Source of the DNA: Alteromonas australica
GTDB lineage: Bacteria; Pseudomonadota; Gammaproteobacteria; Enterobacterales; Alteromonadaceae
DNA: 64,000 bases
Direction: 5' to 3'
Assembly: GCF_000730385.1 (NCBI RefSeq)
Contig: NZ_CP008849.1
Span: forward strand, 806,001-870,000
The position numbers and the translations under genes were made by a program. The stretch's first letter is position 1. Each line of letters begins with the position of its first letter. This document shows positions 47,248-56,470 of this stretch, in pieces. The notes under the pieces are model-generated. The model saw nothing but the letters and a program-made list of their open reading frames with translations. It made no database searches and had not been told where the DNA came from.

Positions 47248-47880
47248 ATGGCCGTAGCCGCGAATAAACGTTCTATTATGACGTTGTTCTCTGACACAAT
47301 TGATATTTATAGCCATCAGGCACGAATTGTGTTGGCAGAAAAAGGTGTGGGTGTTGAAATCAGCTACACAGATCCTAGCAACCTGCCAGAAGATCTGCTG
47401 GAGCTAAACCCTTACGGTACTGTTCCAACTCTTGTTGACCGCGAACTGGTGCTCTATAACTCGCATATCATCATGGAATATCTTGATGAGCGTTTTCCGC
47501 ATCCGCCATTGATGCCGGTATACCCAGTTTCACGTGGTCAAAGTCGTCTTATGATGCACCGCATTGAACAAGATTGGTATTCACTTGCTGCACGGATTTT
47601 CCGTGGAGAAGGTGATGTTGAGTCAGCACGTAATGATTTACGCGAAGCTTTACTCGCGCTTGCACCTGTATTTGGTGAAATGCCTTACTTCATGAGCGAA
47701 GAGTTTAGTTTGGTTGATTGTTATCTTGCTCCGCTATTGTGGCGTTTACCGGCATTAGGTATTGAGTTAAACGGTGCTGGCAGCAAAGAAATTAACGCCT
47801 ACATGAACCGCATTTTCTCACGCAGTTCGTTTAAAGCGTCATTAACTGACCAGGAACGAGAGATCCATAACCCACTATGA
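47248..47880 (+). CDS. sspA: Stringent starvation protein A
   Basis: RNA-polymerase-associated regulator with a glutathione-transferase-like fold, needed in E. coli for acid and stationary-phase survival. The 210-aa protein matches E. coli SspA from its first residues (MAVAANKRS), through YSHQARIVLAEKGV, YLDERFPHPPLMPVYPVSRG and FSLVDCYLAPLLWRLP. GGAGG lies upstream of the ATG. Its stop overlaps sspB by four bases. Confidence 0.97.
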   Translation: MAVAANKRSIMTLFSDTIDIYSHQARIVLAEKGVGVEISYTDPSNLPEDLLELNPYGTVPTLVDRELVLYNSHIIMEYLDERFPHPPLMPVYPVSRGQSRLMMHRIEQDWYSLAARIFRGEGDVESARNDLREALLALAPVFGEMPYFMSEEFSLVDCYLAPLLWRLPALGIELNGAGSKEINAYMNRIFSRSSFKASLTDQEREIHNPL

Positions 47881-48332
47881 CATCCATGACTTCGAATCAG
47901 CCCTATTTACTAAGGGCCTTTTACGAGTGGATAGTGGACAACGATTTAACGCCATACATTGTTGTTGATGCAACGAATGAATTGGTTGATGTGCCACAAG
48001 AGTTTGTGAAAGACGGCCAAATAGTGCTTAACGTCTCGCCTAGCGCCTGCGTTAATTTTATGCTCGATTTGGACGGCATTTCATTTCAAGCGCGTTTTGG
48101 TGGTCAACCTCGGCGTTTAAGTATGCCTTGTCATGCCGTAATGGCAATTTACGCCCGTGAAAACGGTGCAGGCACTGTATTTACTACAGAAGAAGAAATG
48201 GCGAAGAACATAGAGTCTACGCCTTCTCAGCCTCAAGGCCCAGCCTCTCTTGATGAGACAGAAACGCCTGATAATTCAGATGCGCCAGTGCCACCTAAAA
48301 AAGGTAAGCCTACGCTTAAGATTATTAAGTAA
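47877..48332 (+). CDS. sspB: ClpXP adaptor protein SspB
   Basis: Dimeric adaptor delivering ssrA-tagged proteins to ClpXP. The 151-aa protein has the folded domain (about 5-110: PYLLRAFYEWIVDNDLTPYIVVDA, DGQIVLNVSP, FQARFGGQPRRLSMP, MAIYARENGAGTVF). A disordered acidic linker and a C-terminal XB tail (GKPTLKIIK) that docks on ClpX follow. Four-base overlap with sspA indicates coupling. Confidence 0.96.
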   Translation: MTSMTSNQPYLLRAFYEWIVDNDLTPYIVVDATNELVDVPQEFVKDGQIVLNVSPSACVNFMLDLDGISFQARFGGQPRRLSMPCHAVMAIYARENGAGTVFTTEEEMAKNIESTPSQPQGPASLDETETPDNSDAPVPPKKGKPTLKIIK

Positions 48333-48340
48333 TTCCTTCA

Positions 48341-48370
48341 CTGACTTTCTGCGTTCTTGCAGAAAGTCAG
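48341..48370 (+). terminator. Hairpin downstream of sspB, likely terminator
   Basis: A perfect 12-bp stem CTGACTTTCTGC / GCAGAAAGTCAG with a GTTCTT loop starts eight bases after the sspB stop. The T-run follows only after about ten bases, so it is not textbook. Confidence 0.55.
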
Positions 48371-48455
48371 CTTATCGTGACTTTTTTGTGATAGTTTTGC
48401 GATAAATTCCCGCCAATATTTCCTTCGAGCTTTAACAACAAAGAAGGAAAAAGCA

Positions 48456-49184
48456 ATGTTACGTTTCAATTCAAATGGTTTCCGTTTTCGTCAAACCGTA
48501 TTAGCAACCGGACTGTTAGCCGCTTCTGGTTTAGCACATAGTGCTGAGTTAGATGTCACGGTGCAAAACCTGACGCAAGGTATTTATTTTACGCCTATTT
48601 TAATTTCGGCTCACAGCAGTGATGCTAGTTTATTTGAATTAGGAGAAACCGCCACCACTGAGTTACAAGCTATGGCTGAGGGCGGAGATATCAGCGGGTT
48701 AGCGGCGTCCACTGAGGCGCTATCTGCCAACAATGTATCTAACCCGGCAGAAGGCCTATTAGCCCCCGCAATGAGCACCACTGCAAGTTTAAGCACCGAT
48801 GAAGGTAACGATGTACTTAGCATTGTCGCAATGATGTTACCAACTAACGATGGTTTTATTGGCTTAGATAACTGGTCTATTCCCGAAGAAGCGGGCACTT
48901 ACACTTTATACCTTAACGCCTATGACGCTGGCACAGAAGCCAATGATGAAATTCGCGGTAGCGGTGCACCGGGCGAGGCTGGTTTACCGGTTCCTCCGCC
49001 ATTAGAAGATCTGGTGGGTAACAATGGTACCGGTGTGGCAGCAACAATATCTAACGCCAACGTCCATATTCACCCTGGCAATATTGGGGACGACGATGGG
49101 ATGGGGGGGTTAAGTGATGTGGACAATACCGTGCAACGCTGGCTGAACCCGGTAGCGAAAGTGACTGTTGTTATTAGCGAGTAA
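48456..49184 (+). CDS. Exported spondin-domain protein
   Basis: A 242-aa protein with a signal peptide (cleavage near AHSA-ELD) and a bacterial spondin_N-type domain spanning about 32-240. Characteristic stretches are LDVTVQNLTQGIYFTPILISAHS, SIVAMMLPTNDGFIGLDNW, YDAGTEANDE and VHIHPGN, ending in a beta strand with VAKVTVVI. No membrane anchor is present, so it is periplasmic or secreted. The function of bacterial members is not established; eukaryotic spondin domains mediate matrix adhesion. AAGGAAAAAGCA precedes the ATG. A lipoprotein paralogue follows 13 bases later. Confidence 0.85.
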   Translation: MLRFNSNGFRFRQTVLATGLLAASGLAHSAELDVTVQNLTQGIYFTPILISAHSSDASLFELGETATTELQAMAEGGDISGLAASTEALSANNVSNPAEGLLAPAMSTTASLSTDEGNDVLSIVAMMLPTNDGFIGLDNWSIPEEAGTYTLYLNAYDAGTEANDEIRGSGAPGEAGLPVPPPLEDLVGNNGTGVAATISNANVHIHPGNIGDDDGMGGLSDVDNTVQRWLNPVAKVTVVISE

Positions 49185-49197
49185 GCTGGGGGAAGCT

Positions 49198-49914
49198 ATG
49201 AAGCGTATTAATAAAACCATATATAGTGCCAGCCTGCTAAGTGCAGCGATGGTATTGTCAGCATGTTCTGACAACGATAACAACGATGAAGTAGTGGTGA
49301 CACCACCGCAGCCCATTACCTATACGTATCAAATCGACGTGGTAAATTTAACCAATGGACAGCCTGCCTCACCCATTGCTATTGCTTTACACGACCTTGA
49401 TATGCCGATGTGGGCGATTGGTGAGCCGGCTACGGACGGTTTGGCGTTGCTAGCCGAGTCTGGTGATAACAGTGAGTTTTTAGCGGTAACAGAGCTACTG
49501 GCCACAGCATCAGCAGACGATCCTACACCGCCTGGCGAACGTGTTTCAGTCACCATCAGCATTAACGACAACGCCGCGACAGCATTAACGGTGGCTGCCA
49601 TGTTAGGTAACACCAATGATGCGTTCACCGGGTTGACTGCAATGGACCTATCTCAACTTAACGTTGGCGAGGTGATGACGCGTTTCAGTTTAACTTATGA
49701 TGCGGGAACAGAAGCCAATACTGAATCGGCAATGTCGGTGCCAGGCCCAGCAGGCGGTGGCGAAGGCCCCAGTGAGGGGAGGGAAGCCCATGATTTTGTG
49801 ACCATGCACCCGGGTGTGGTGTCAACTGAAGGGGGGTTATCGTCCTCGGTATTAACTGCAGATCAGCGATTCGATAACCCCATATTAAGAATTTCTGTAA
49901 TGAGAATGGAATAA
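49198..49914 (+). CDS. Spondin-domain lipoprotein, paralogue of the preceding gene
   Basis: A 238-aa predicted lipoprotein: lipobox VLSAC gives lipid-modified Cys23, followed by an Asp/Asn-rich linker. The spondin_N-type domain (about 38-237) shares with its neighbour IDVVNLTNGQPASPIAIALH, an IGEPAT motif, a MLGNTNDAFTGL loop, YDAGTEAN and a final beta strand. ATG 49198 with GGGGGAAG is preferred over an in-frame start at 49168 that would overlap the previous gene. It probably arose by tandem duplication and is co-transcribed with its neighbour and perhaps with the regulator 50 bases downstream. Confidence 0.83.
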   Translation: MKRINKTIYSASLLSAAMVLSACSDNDNNDEVVVTPPQPITYTYQIDVVNLTNGQPASPIAIALHDLDMPMWAIGEPATDGLALLAESGDNSEFLAVTELLATASADDPTPPGERVSVTISINDNAATALTVAAMLGNTNDAFTGLTAMDLSQLNVGEVMTRFSLTYDAGTEANTESAMSVPGPAGGGEGPSEGREAHDFVTMHPGVVSTEGGLSSSVLTADQRFDNPILRISVMRME

Positions 49915-49964
49915 TTTTTAACACACTCCGGTCTTGTGTAATAAGGGCAATACTGGAGTGTGAC

Positions 49965-50681
49965 ATGATTCTTGTAATATTCAGCTGTAACCAACAACAG
50001 CGGCAAATACAACAATGCTTAAACGAACACGGCTATGTGCATGACCTTGTCTCTACTTATATGTCGGCGAAAACATTGTTATCTCAGCACTACCCGCTCA
50101 TTATTGTAGAAGCGAAAGGCAGTGCGGCATGCAGTGAAAAAATCACCCGTATACGTGAGCAGTGTGACGGAAGTTGGATAATGGCCATTGAACCTGAAGG
50201 TATGTTAACCGATGGCGCCAGTTATCTTGAAGCCGGCGCAGACGACCACCTTCCGCAACCCTTTAATGAACGTGTATTTATTGCCCGAGTACGTGCCCAT
50301 TTAAGACGTGTCGCTATACCCGACATTCAGACAGTTGACACTGATGCGGTCAATGTTGGACCTTTCACCATTGACTCGCGCTTGCATTCGGTGACGGTAA
50401 ACGGTGAAGATGTGAAGCTAACCGCCAGAGAATTTACTCTGCTGTACCATTTATGTCGTCACCCGAACCAGGTTTTTTCGCGCAATCAATTATTAAGTGC
50501 GGTGTGGGGCTACAACCACGAAGGATACGAGCATACCGTGAACACCCATATGAATCGGTTGCGCAATAAATTAGATGCTGTGATTTCTTATCATCAAGCT
50601 GGTCAGCTTCTGCAAACGGTGTGGGGAGTGGGCTACAAGTTCAACAGCCAAGGGTTAGCGAACAAAGTCATGAGCGCATAA
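49965..50681 (+). CDS. OmpR-family regulator with a degenerate (pseudo-)receiver domain
   Basis: A 238-aa transcription factor. The C-terminal winged helix (about 135-230) is normal, with LTAREFTLLYHLCRHPNQVFSRNQLL, YEHTVNTHMNRLRNKL and TVWGVGYKF. The N-terminal domain has receiver length and pattern but lacks the phosphorylation residues. The acidic pair near the first strand is replaced (IFSCN, 5-9), the acceptor Asp is Glu49 (LIIVEA), the Thr/Ser is replaced near 75, and the conserved Lys is Gln98 (ADDHLPQPF). It should therefore work without phosphotransfer, possibly in a constitutively active-like state. No histidine kinase is adjacent. Its position suggests it regulates the spondin genes. 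Confidence 0.85.
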   Translation: MILVIFSCNQQQRQIQQCLNEHGYVHDLVSTYMSAKTLLSQHYPLIIVEAKGSAACSEKITRIREQCDGSWIMAIEPEGMLTDGASYLEAGADDHLPQPFNERVFIARVRAHLRRVAIPDIQTVDTDAVNVGPFTIDSRLHSVTVNGEDVKLTAREFTLLYHLCRHPNQVFSRNQLLSAVWGYNHEGYEHTVNTHMNRLRNKLDAVISYHQAGQLLQTVWGVGYKFNSQGLANKVMSA

Positions 50682-50735
50682 CATACCTACAAGTGACGTG
50701 CGGCATGTTTGCGTGTTCCTCTTACTAAAGTGAGG

Positions 50736-52094
50736 TTAGACTAAAAACAGGGTTGCTGTGCCTAAGAAAGCAAATATTCCCACCACATCGGTGATGGTCG
50801 TTAATATAACGCTACCGGCTAAGGCTGGGTCTATTTTAAGCCGTTTCATGATCATAGGTAACGTGGCTCCAGCCAGCGCTGCGGCAATCATATTAACCAG
50901 CATAGCAAAGGCGATAATAACGCCTAACATATAGTCTTGTTTCCATAAGGCAATAACACTGGCAATTAACACTGCCCAAATAGCTCCGTTCAAAAAGCCA
51001 ATAGATATTTCTTTGCTAATTAACCATCGTGAGTTACTGGCGTTTACATGACCCAATGCCATACCACGTATCACCAATGTCAGGGTTTGATTTCCAGCAA
51101 CCCCTCCCATACTCGGCACAATGGTGTTGAGTATAGCTAATACCGCCAATTGGCTTAATGTTGCTTCAAATAAGTCACTGACCATCGCCGCCATTAAGGC
51201 AGTTACCAAGTTAACGGCCAGCCACACTGAACGGCGTTTAGTACTTTGCATAACGGGGGCAAAGGTATCTTCGTCATCATCCAAACCCGCCATACTCATC
51301 ATCGAGTGTTCAGCATCTTCACGAATAATATCGACCACGTCATCAATGGTAATTCGGCCTACTAAGCGATGGCGTTCGTCGACAACCGGGGCAGATAGCC
51401 AATTATACCTTTCAAATAAACTCGCTACCTCGTCGTCGGGCATATTGACCGGGATAGCTTCTGACTCTTCATCCATTACATCAGACACTTTTGCGTCTGT
51501 ATCTGCGGTCAGTAATCGTGCTACGGGAACAATGCCAACCAAATTATCGGTACGATTCACCACGTAGAAGGTATCGGTGTTTTCCGGTAACTCGCCTTTT
51601 AAGCGAATGTATCGAAGGACGACATCAATGGTGACATCTGGGCGAAGTGTGATGGTGTCGGTATTCATTATGAAACCGGCGGTTTCTTCACCGTAGGAAA
51701 GGGCTTGCTCGGCGCGTAATCGGTCTTGGGCATCCATCGAGGCAAGGATGTCTTGTAATACTGGTTCTGGAAGACTGCTTAGGGTTTCTGCTAAGTCGTC
51801 GGTGTCCATTTCTTCTAGTGCGTCCACAACATTAGCAGGCAACATTTTGGTAATGATGCCGTTACGCACGTCGTCCGACAGCTCTTCTAAAATATCACCA
51901 TGAAAATCGCTATCAATAAGCTCCCATAGCTCGTCACGTGTGCGGCTAGGGCTAGACTCTAAAATGTGAGCAACATCGGATGGGGGCAGTTCAAGCAACA
52001 GTTTACGTACGGAAACAAACTGACCGTTTATTAGTGCACCGTTAAGTGCACGTAATTGGCTTTGTACGTATTTAGAGACCAGAGCTTCTGCCAC
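50736..52094 (-). CDS. mgtE: Magnesium transporter MgtE
   Basis: Mg2+-gated cation channel of the inner membrane. The 452-aa protein has the superhelical N domain (about 5-135, repeats such as DVAHILE, DILEELSDD, DLAETLSSLPEP), two CBS domains (about 140-260, MNTDTITLRPDVT and APVVDERHRLVGRITIDDVV) and five membrane helices (about 290-450) with the pore region VPSMGGVAGNQ. Length is typical. It follows the nitrogen-PTS gene npr on the same strand after 169 bases, which leaves room for its own promoter. Confidence 0.94.
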   Translation of the reverse strand: MAEALVSKYVQSQLRALNGALINGQFVSVRKLLLELPPSDVAHILESSPSRTRDELWELIDSDFHGDILEELSDDVRNGIITKMLPANVVDALEEMDTDDLAETLSSLPEPVLQDILASMDAQDRLRAEQALSYGEETAGFIMNTDTITLRPDVTIDVVLRYIRLKGELPENTDTFYVVNRTDNLVGIVPVARLLTADTDAKVSDVMDEESEAIPVNMPDDEVASLFERYNWLSAPVVDERHRLVGRITIDDVVDIIREDAEHSMMSMAGLDDDEDTFAPVMQSTKRRSVWLAVNLVTALMAAMVSDLFEATLSQLAVLAILNTIVPSMGGVAGNQTLTLVIRGMALGHVNASNSRWLISKEISIGFLNGAIWAVLIASVIALWKQDYMLGVIIAFAMLVNMIAAALAGATLPMIMKRLKIDPALAGSVILTTITDVVGIFAFLGTATLFLV

Positions 52095-52263
52095 AAAATT
52101 CGCCTAAGGAATTGGATTTTCTATTGTTCTAGGATATCGCAATAGGCATGACGCTGTCATGACAAATAAAGTGGCTAGAGGACAATATGCTTAGAATATA
52201 GCCACTTCGAGAGTGCAATTTAAGCTAAGAGAGGGGGAAGGGAGGCATTCGACTAACGCGCGC

Positions 52264-52536
52264 TTATTCGTCTTCGTTGAAGCGACCTTCAATTAACGTT
52301 TCAATGGCCTTTAACGCTTGTTCTTCATCTTTGCCTTCTACGACCACTTTGACTTGTTCACCTTGGTGACTTTCTAGCATCATGAGCCCAAGAACGCTGT
52401 TGGCATCTGCTTGTTTGTCGCCCTTTACAAGAATAATTTTAGCGTCAAATTGATTCGCTAATTGCACCAGTTGAGTAGCCGCTCTGGCGTGCAGGCCAAG
52501 CTTGTTCACAATGGTAAGTGTTTTTTCAATGGTCAT
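52264..52536 (-). CDS. ptsO: Phosphocarrier protein NPr of the nitrogen PTS
   Basis: HPr-like protein that passes phosphate from EI-Ntr to EIIA-Ntr (PtsN, encoded nearby). The 90-aa protein has the phosphorylatable His in KLGLHARAATQL (about residue 16) and the DANSVLGLMML block at the regulatory-Ser position. There is no HPr-kinase in view. Its ATG shares a base with the rapZ stop (TAATG), so translation is coupled. Confidence 0.93.
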   Translation of the reverse strand: MTIEKTLTIVNKLGLHARAATQLVQLANQFDAKIILVKGDKQADANSVLGLMMLESHQGEQVKVVVEGKDEEQALKAIETLIEGRFNEDE

Positions 52537-53381
52537 TACTGATTTAATTCTCTATGTCGAAGTTGCACGTCAGGGTGCAAATCGCTGAAAGTCTTTGCCA
52601 ATGTCTGGGCGATAAACACAGAGCGATGCTGGCCTCCGGTACACCCTATGGCGATGGTTACATAACTTCTGTTGTTACGCTCTAAGTGGGGAAGCCAAGT
52701 GGTAATGAGGTTTTGAATTTGCCAAATAAACTTGGTCACCACCGGTTGAGAGCCTAAAAATACTTCTACGGGGGCATCTAACCCTGTCAGGTGTTTTAAA
52801 TCAGGCTCCCAATGAGGGTTAGGGAGAAAACGGGCGTCGAAAACATAATCGGCATCTTTAGGAATACCATGTTTGAAGCCAAAGGATTCAAATACCAATA
52901 CCAGGCGAGAACTCTTTTTACCTAAAATTCGCTCACGTATTAATTCAGCAAGTTGGTGAATGGTCAGTTTATCGGTATCTATGTATAAGTCTGCTCGTTC
53001 AATCACAGGAGCGAGTAAAGCGGCTTCCGCTTTAATAGATTCAGACAAAGACTTATTCAGTTTTGCCAATGGATGTAATCGTCGGGTTTCACTAAAGCGT
53101 TTGACGAGAATGTCGTCACTGGCATCAATGTAGACGATGGTCATGGACCAAGAAGAGGGAAGGTAGTCGAGTATTTCAACTAAATCGTCTGGGTTTTTGG
53201 GTAGGTTACGTACATCAATACTTACAGCAACTTGATCGTATTCGTCGACTACCGTATGGGTAAGGGTAGGTAATAAATTGACGGGAATATTATCTACGCA
53301 ATAATACCCTAAATCTTCCAGTGCCCGTAAAGCAACAGACTTCCCTGACCCCGAACGACCACTAATAATAATTAGTTTCAA
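52536..53381 (-). CDS. rapZ: RNase adaptor protein RapZ
   Basis: In enterobacteria this protein delivers the sRNA GlmZ to RNase E and so controls glucosamine-6-phosphate synthesis. The 281-aa protein has a Walker A motif GRSGSGKSVALRAL (about 8-21), a YIDASDD region and the C-terminal GCTGGQHRSVFIA signature. Order ptsN-rapZ-npr is the same as in E. coli. Whether a GlmZ-like sRNA exists here is not visible. Confidence 0.95.
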   Translation of the reverse strand: MKLIIISGRSGSGKSVALRALEDLGYYCVDNIPVNLLPTLTHTVVDEYDQVAVSIDVRNLPKNPDDLVEILDYLPSSWSMTIVYIDASDDILVKRFSETRRLHPLAKLNKSLSESIKAEAALLAPVIERADLYIDTDKLTIHQLAELIRERILGKKSSRLVLVFESFGFKHGIPKDADYVFDARFLPNPHWEPDLKHLTGLDAPVEVFLGSQPVVTKFIWQIQNLITTWLPHLERNNRSYVTIAIGCTGGQHRSVFIAQTLAKTFSDLHPDVQLRHRELNQ

Positions 53382-53410
53382 TTGGCCTCTCCCTTAAGAT
53401 GGCATTAGAG

Positions 53411-53854
53411 TTAGCTTAGCGCTGCAATAATATCGTCGCTATTGGTGGCACGCCTAATTGCCTTCACGGTCTCTTTGTCACTCAATTTACCTGCAACCGT
53501 GGCTAGGGTTTGTAAGTGCCCCTCGGTTTGCTCTTCTGGAACCAATAAGGCAAAGAAAATATCTACCGGTTGGTTGTCCAGCGCGTCAAAGTTGATGGCA
53601 GGGTTACTAGTTACAATAATGGCGATAACACTTTCCAATCCTGCCAGTCGACCATGAGGCAGTGCAATACCATTTCCAATACCCGTACTGCCCATTCTCT
53701 CGCGGTTCAATAGGCTAGTGAGTACTGTCGTTTCATCAATATTATCGTTGTTTTTGGCAGCGATATTACTGATGATCTCTAGAATTCGTTTTTTGCTGTT
53801 ACATTGAACCGCACATTCAGTGCGGTCCAAACTTACGATTGCTTGAATTTCCAT
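53411..53854 (-). CDS. ptsN: Nitrogen-regulatory PTS protein EIIA-Ntr
   Basis: Regulatory phosphoacceptor that affects potassium transport and nitrogen or carbon balance. The 147-aa protein has the phosphorylation His in GIALPHGRL (about 65-73) and the EIIA fold pattern (VTSNPAINFDALDNQPVDIFFALLVPE). It belongs to the rpoN-hpf-ptsN-rapZ-npr cluster, nine bases after hpf. Confidence 0.95.
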   Translation of the reverse strand: MEIQAIVSLDRTECAVQCNSKKRILEIISNIAAKNNDNIDETTVLTSLLNRERMGSTGIGNGIALPHGRLAGLESVIAIIVTSNPAINFDALDNQPVDIFFALLVPEEQTEGHLQTLATVAGKLSDKETVKAIRRATNSDDIIAALS

Positions 53855-53863
53855 AAGCGTGAG

Positions 53864-54151
53864 TTAATGCTTTTTCAGCTTTTCCTTATGCTTTATGACT
53901 TGCCTGTCTAGTTTGTCAACCATGCTGTCTATTGCTGCATACATATCAGTATTTTCAGAGGAAGCAAAAACCTCAGCGCCACTTAAATGCATGGTCGCTT
54001 CGGCTTTCTGATTAAGTTTTTCAACATTGAGAATGACATGCACATTAGAAATGTGATCAAAGTGCCTCTCTAGTTTGCTGAACTTGGTATCGACATAATT
54101 ACGCAAAGAGTCGGTGATTTCGACGTGATGACCAGTAAGGTTGATTTGCAT
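53864..54151 (-). CDS. hpf: Ribosome hibernation promoting factor (short form)
   Basis: Binds the 30S decoding region in stationary phase and promotes 100S dimers. The 95-aa protein is the short HPF type, matching YhbH-type proteins: MQINLTGHHVEITDSLRNYVDTKFSKLERH, with an alpha-beta pattern and a basic C-terminus (RQVIKHKEKLKKH). No long-form C-terminal dimerisation domain is present. It lies 29 bases after rpoN. Confidence 0.94.
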   Translation of the reverse strand: MQINLTGHHVEITDSLRNYVDTKFSKLERHFDHISNVHVILNVEKLNQKAEATMHLSGAEVFASSENTDMYAAIDSMVDKLDRQVIKHKEKLKKH

Positions 54152-54180
54152 ATTTCGTCTTCCTTATATTTATGAGCCAG

Positions 54181-55665
54181 TTAAAGTAAGCTCTTTCGCT
54201 GGTTAGACGGTGGAATCGACAATGATTCCCGGTATTTTGCTATTGTCCGCCGGGCGACTTTAATGCCCTGTTCGGCCAACAATTGAGCAATCTTGCTATC
54301 ACTTAGTGGCTTGCTTGGCGTTTCAGCCGCTACAAGCTTTTTAATCAGCGCGCGGATGGCAGTAGATGAACACTCACCCCCAGACTCCGTGGCAACGTGA
54401 CTAGAAAAGAAGTACTTCAATTCAAATATCCCACGTGGGGTATGCATATACTTTTGCGTGGTGACACGTGAAATGGTGGATTCATGCATATCAACCATTT
54501 CAGCAACATCGTTAAGCACCATGGGCTTCATCATTTCAGGGCCATATTCAAAAAAGCCCATTTGTTGCTGCACAATACAATTTGCAACCTTCATCAAGGT
54601 GTCGTTTCTTGATTCAAGACTTTTAATAAACCATTTTGCTTCCTGCATATGAGAGCGAATGAACTGCGAGTCGCTACTATTTTTCGCTCTTCTGCTCATG
54701 GCCGCATATTGCTGGTTCACACTAAGTTTAGGCAAGCTATCTGGATTAAGTTCAACCACCCAACGACCATTTTTCTTGGTGACCGAGACATCGGGTATAA
54801 CATACTCAGGCTCTTTAGTGATAAGAGCGCTACCTGGGCGAGGATTCAATGTTTGCAACAAGCGCATAGCTTCGCGTAATTGATCTTCTTTAAGACGGCT
54901 TTTACGCATCAGCGTACGATAGTCTTTGCTACTGAGTAGGTCTGAGTATTCTTCTATCAGTTGTTTGGCTTCTTTTAACCAAGGCGTATCATCTGAAAAT
55001 TGGCGAAGCTGAACCATCAAGCATTCTTGCGGTGTACGAGAGCCTGAACCAATGGGGTCGAACATTTGAATGCGTTTTAACACACATTCTACTTCGTCCA
55101 ATTCAACCGGCTCTTCCATATCTTCGGAATTTACAGAATCTAAAATGTCGTCAAGGGTGACGGTAAGATAACCAGACTCGTCAATTGAATCGATAATAGC
55201 CGTTGCGATGGCACGGTCAGTATCTGAAAAGTGGGTAAGACGCATTTGCCATAGCAAATGTGCTTGAATGTCTTCGGTGGTTTCGCCTTGGAAAATCTGC
55301 TCATCGTCATTATTCGAGGGCCCAGGGGCGGGTGCAGAAGACGCTGAGTAATATTCGTCCCACGTGCTGTCTATGGGTAATTCATCAGGTAGGTCATTCT
55401 TCTCTAATGCGTCACCGGCTTCAAGCGTATCGCTTGATGCGGTAGTAACGGCGTCTTGAGCGACGTCATCCCCGTCGATATTGTTTTTCTCTAATTGAGG
55501 CTCATCACTGCCTTCTTCTACTTCAAGTAGAGGATTTGAGTCTAGGGCTTCCTGGATCTCCTGTTGCAGGTCGAGCGTTGACAGCTGCAGCAGTTTTATC
55601 GCCTGCTGTAGCTGAGGTGTCATGGTAAGTTGTTGACTGAACTTTAACTGTAAAGATGGTTTCAT
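54181..55665 (-). CDS. rpoN: RNA polymerase sigma-54 factor
   Basis: Sigma factor for enhancer-dependent promoters (nitrogen, flagella and others). The 494-aa protein has the Gln-rich activator region I (about 5-50, [21 protein letters not shown]), an acidic region II (about 55-125), the core-binding domain, a helix-turn-helix ([19 protein letters not shown]) and the RpoN box [10 protein letters not shown] near the end. Length is normal. It follows lptB after 77 bases, as in E. coli. Confidence 0.97.
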   Translation of the reverse strand: MKPSLQLKFSQQLTMTPQLQQAIKLLQLSTLDLQQEIQEALDSNPLLEVEEGSDEPQLEKNNIDGDDVAQDAVTTASSDTLEAGDALEKNDLPDELPIDSTWDEYYSASSAPAPGPSNNDDEQIFQGETTEDIQAHLLWQMRLTHFSDTDRAIATAIIDSIDESGYLTVTLDDILDSVNSEDMEEPVELDEVECVLKRIQMFDPIGSGSRTPQECLMVQLRQFSDDTPWLKEAKQLIEEYSDLLSSKDYRTLMRKSRLKEDQLREAMRLLQTLNPRPGSALITKEPEYVIPDVSVTKKNGRWVVELNPDSLPKLSVNQQYAAMSRRAKNSSDSQFIRSHMQEAKWFIKSLESRNDTLMKVANCIVQQQMGFFEYGPEMMKPMVLNDVAEMVDMHESTISRVTTQKYMHTPRGIFELKYFFSSHVATESGGECSSTAIRALIKKLVAAETPSKPLSDSKIAQLLAEQGIKVARRTIAKYRESLSIPPSNQRKSLL

Positions 55666-55742
55666 CTACGTCTTATTTACTGTGCTCTTATTGTGAATAT
55701 ACCAGGTGCATAATTTGAAAAATGACAATTCTGTTACATTAA

Positions 55743-56468
55743 CTATAGCCTGAATTGTTCACCTAGGTATACATCCCTTACTTTTTGATTACTTAAAACC
55801 TGCTCTGCCGTTCCTTGGGCTATTAATTCACCGTGACTCACAATGTAGGCTTTTTCACATACATCCAATGTTTCTCGTACATTGTGGTCTGTAATGAGGA
55901 TACCGATACCTCTATCACGAAGGTGCTGTATTATCTTCTTTATATCATTAACCGATATAGGATCAACACCAGCAAATGGTTCATCGAGTAAAATAAATTG
56001 CGGATTGGCTGCTAGCGCACGCGCAATCTCTACGCGCCGGCGTTCTCCACCTGATAAACTCATTCCTGTACTATTACGTATATGGTTAATATTAAATTCA
56101 TCAAGAAGGGCGTCGGCTTCTTCTTCCTGTTGTGATGAATTTAAATCTTTTCGTGTCTGTAAAATCGCCATGATGTTTTCAAACACGGTTAGCTTGCGAA
56201 AAATAGAGGCTTCCTGTGGCAGGTAGCCAATGCCCTTACGTGCGCGTTCGTGCATAGGCTGGTGGGTGAGCTCACCATCATCAATGGTGATTTTTCCCTT
56301 ATCTAGTGGCACAAGACCCACAATCATGTAAAAGGTGGTGGTTTTACCTGCGCCGTTAGGGCCTAATAAGCCCACGATTTGCCCGGTTGAGACCGACAAA
56401 CTAACGTCTCTCACTACTTGGCGAGATTTATAGGCTTTGGCTAAGTTACTTGCGCTTAGTGTTGCCAT
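55743..56468 (-). CDS. lptB: LPS transport ATPase LptB
   Basis: ATPase of the LptB2FGC complex that extracts LPS from the inner membrane. The 241-aa protein has Walker [10 protein letters not shown] (about 35-43), the Q-loop LPQEAS, signature LSGGERRR, Walker B FILLDEP and the switch His in ITDHNV. lptA lies two bases upstream; lptF and lptG are elsewhere. Confidence 0.97.
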   Translation of the reverse strand: MATLSASNLAKAYKSRQVVRDVSLSVSTGQIVGLLGPNGAGKTTTFYMIVGLVPLDKGKITIDDGELTHQPMHERARKGIGYLPQEASIFRKLTVFENIMAILQTRKDLNSSQQEEEADALLDEFNINHIRNSTGMSLSGGERRRVEIARALAANPQFILLDEPFAGVDPISVNDIKKIIQHLRDRGIGILITDHNVRETLDVCEKAYIVSHGELIAQGTAEQVLSNQKVRDVYLGEQFRL

Positions 56469-56470
56469 GG

